A program made the translations under genes and the position numbers. A DNA stretch of 5,464 bases from Allofournierella sp. GTDB lineage: Bacteria; Bacillota; Clostridia; Oscillospirales; Ruminococcaceae. Position 1 is the stretch's first letter. Each line of letters opens with the position of its first letter. This document shows, piece after piece, positions 5,427-5,464 of the stretch. A model generated the notes under the pieces. That model was not told the DNA's origin. It worked only from the letters and a program-made list of their open reading frames with translations, and did not search any database. Location: contig JAHHRU010000025.1 in assembly GCA_020025635.1 (NCBI GenBank), positions 1-5,464 on the forward strand, read 5' to 3'.

Positions 5427-5452
5427 GACCCAAGGGGAAAACCCCTCAGGTC
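5427..5452 (-). terminator. Leftward terminator-like hairpin, family copy 3
   Basis: GACC-CAA-GGGG-AAAA-CCCC-TCA-GGTC; on the minus strand TTTTTTCGTTTTA follows (5426-5414). This is the best-preserved copy and may terminate a leftward gene lying just beyond the window's right edge. Its left flank (CCCCAGGCTTAAAT) resembles CCCCGGCTCAAAG left of copy 1 and CCCCGGCTTAAAT left of the palindrome at 4555. Confidence 0.7.
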
Positions 5453-5464
5453 AAAAAAAGAAGC

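Larger units (their letters stand above)
3452..5464. other. About 2 kb of gene-free, C-rich, repeat-laden DNA
   Basis: No frame here has a convincing combination of ribosome binding site, composition and domain pattern. + strand frames are Pro/Ser/Lys-rich and minus-strand frames Gly/Arg-rich, as expected from the base skew. C greatly exceeds G on the + strand (for example 27 C against 6 G in 4081-4140). The stretch is a mosaic of diverged repeats and leftward-facing hairpins listed separately. The segment becomes more A-rich after about 4700. The T-run orientation of the hairpin at 5427-5452 suggests that a leftward gene may end just right of the window. Confidence 0.6.

Overview
The window looks like chromosomal DNA of a GC-rich gut Firmicute, most plausibly an Oscillospiraceae relative of Faecalibacterium, Gemmiger or Subdoligranulum. 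This is an inference from four things: a DnaD-domain protein, a BspA-type leucine-rich-repeat protein, Firmicute-style AAGGAG ribosome binding sites, and long C-rich intergenic DNA. No gene name can be assigned with certainty.

Left part (1-2040, rightward). The window opens inside a DnaD-domain replication-type protein (2-397, 5' end missing). After 18 bases and a strong ribosome binding site comes a 194-residue protein with an N-terminal helical region and a C-terminal sigma-70 region-4-like helix-turn-helix (416-1000). The pair resembles the replication-protein plus late-regulator arrangement of prophages and integrative elements. A perfect hairpin at 1067-1090 separates them from a secreted BspA-like LRR protein (1283-1927). 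The N-terminus of that protein looks broken: a plausible start and signal-peptide beginning (from 1180) and a lipobox-like cysteine (1262) lie in different frames. A strong intrinsic terminator (2000-2039) closes this block.

Middle part (2041-3451). About 740 bases (2041-2782) hold no convincing gene but several hairpins whose T-runs point leftward. To their right is a leftward gene for a small three-helix membrane protein of unknown function (2783-3133). It has a good ribosome binding site and a promoter candidate at 3423-3451. The roughly 280-base leader between promoter and gene is mostly a degenerate 10-11 base tandem repeat (about 3222-3381).

Right part (3452-5464). About 2 kb has no convincing gene. 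It is strongly C-over-G on the + strand and is built from diverged repeat modules: a composite module at 3491-3690 and 3924-4142 with a partial third copy between them, a 38-base tandem duplication at 4435-4510, three relatives of one terminator-like hairpin, and a 21-base direct repeat. At least five hairpins here carry T-runs in the leftward direction, yet no leftward genes lie between them. A compact structured segment (4555-4690) could be the end of a decayed IS200/IS605-type element, which is unproven. I see no CRISPR array, tRNA, rRNA, intact transposase or recognisable defence system.
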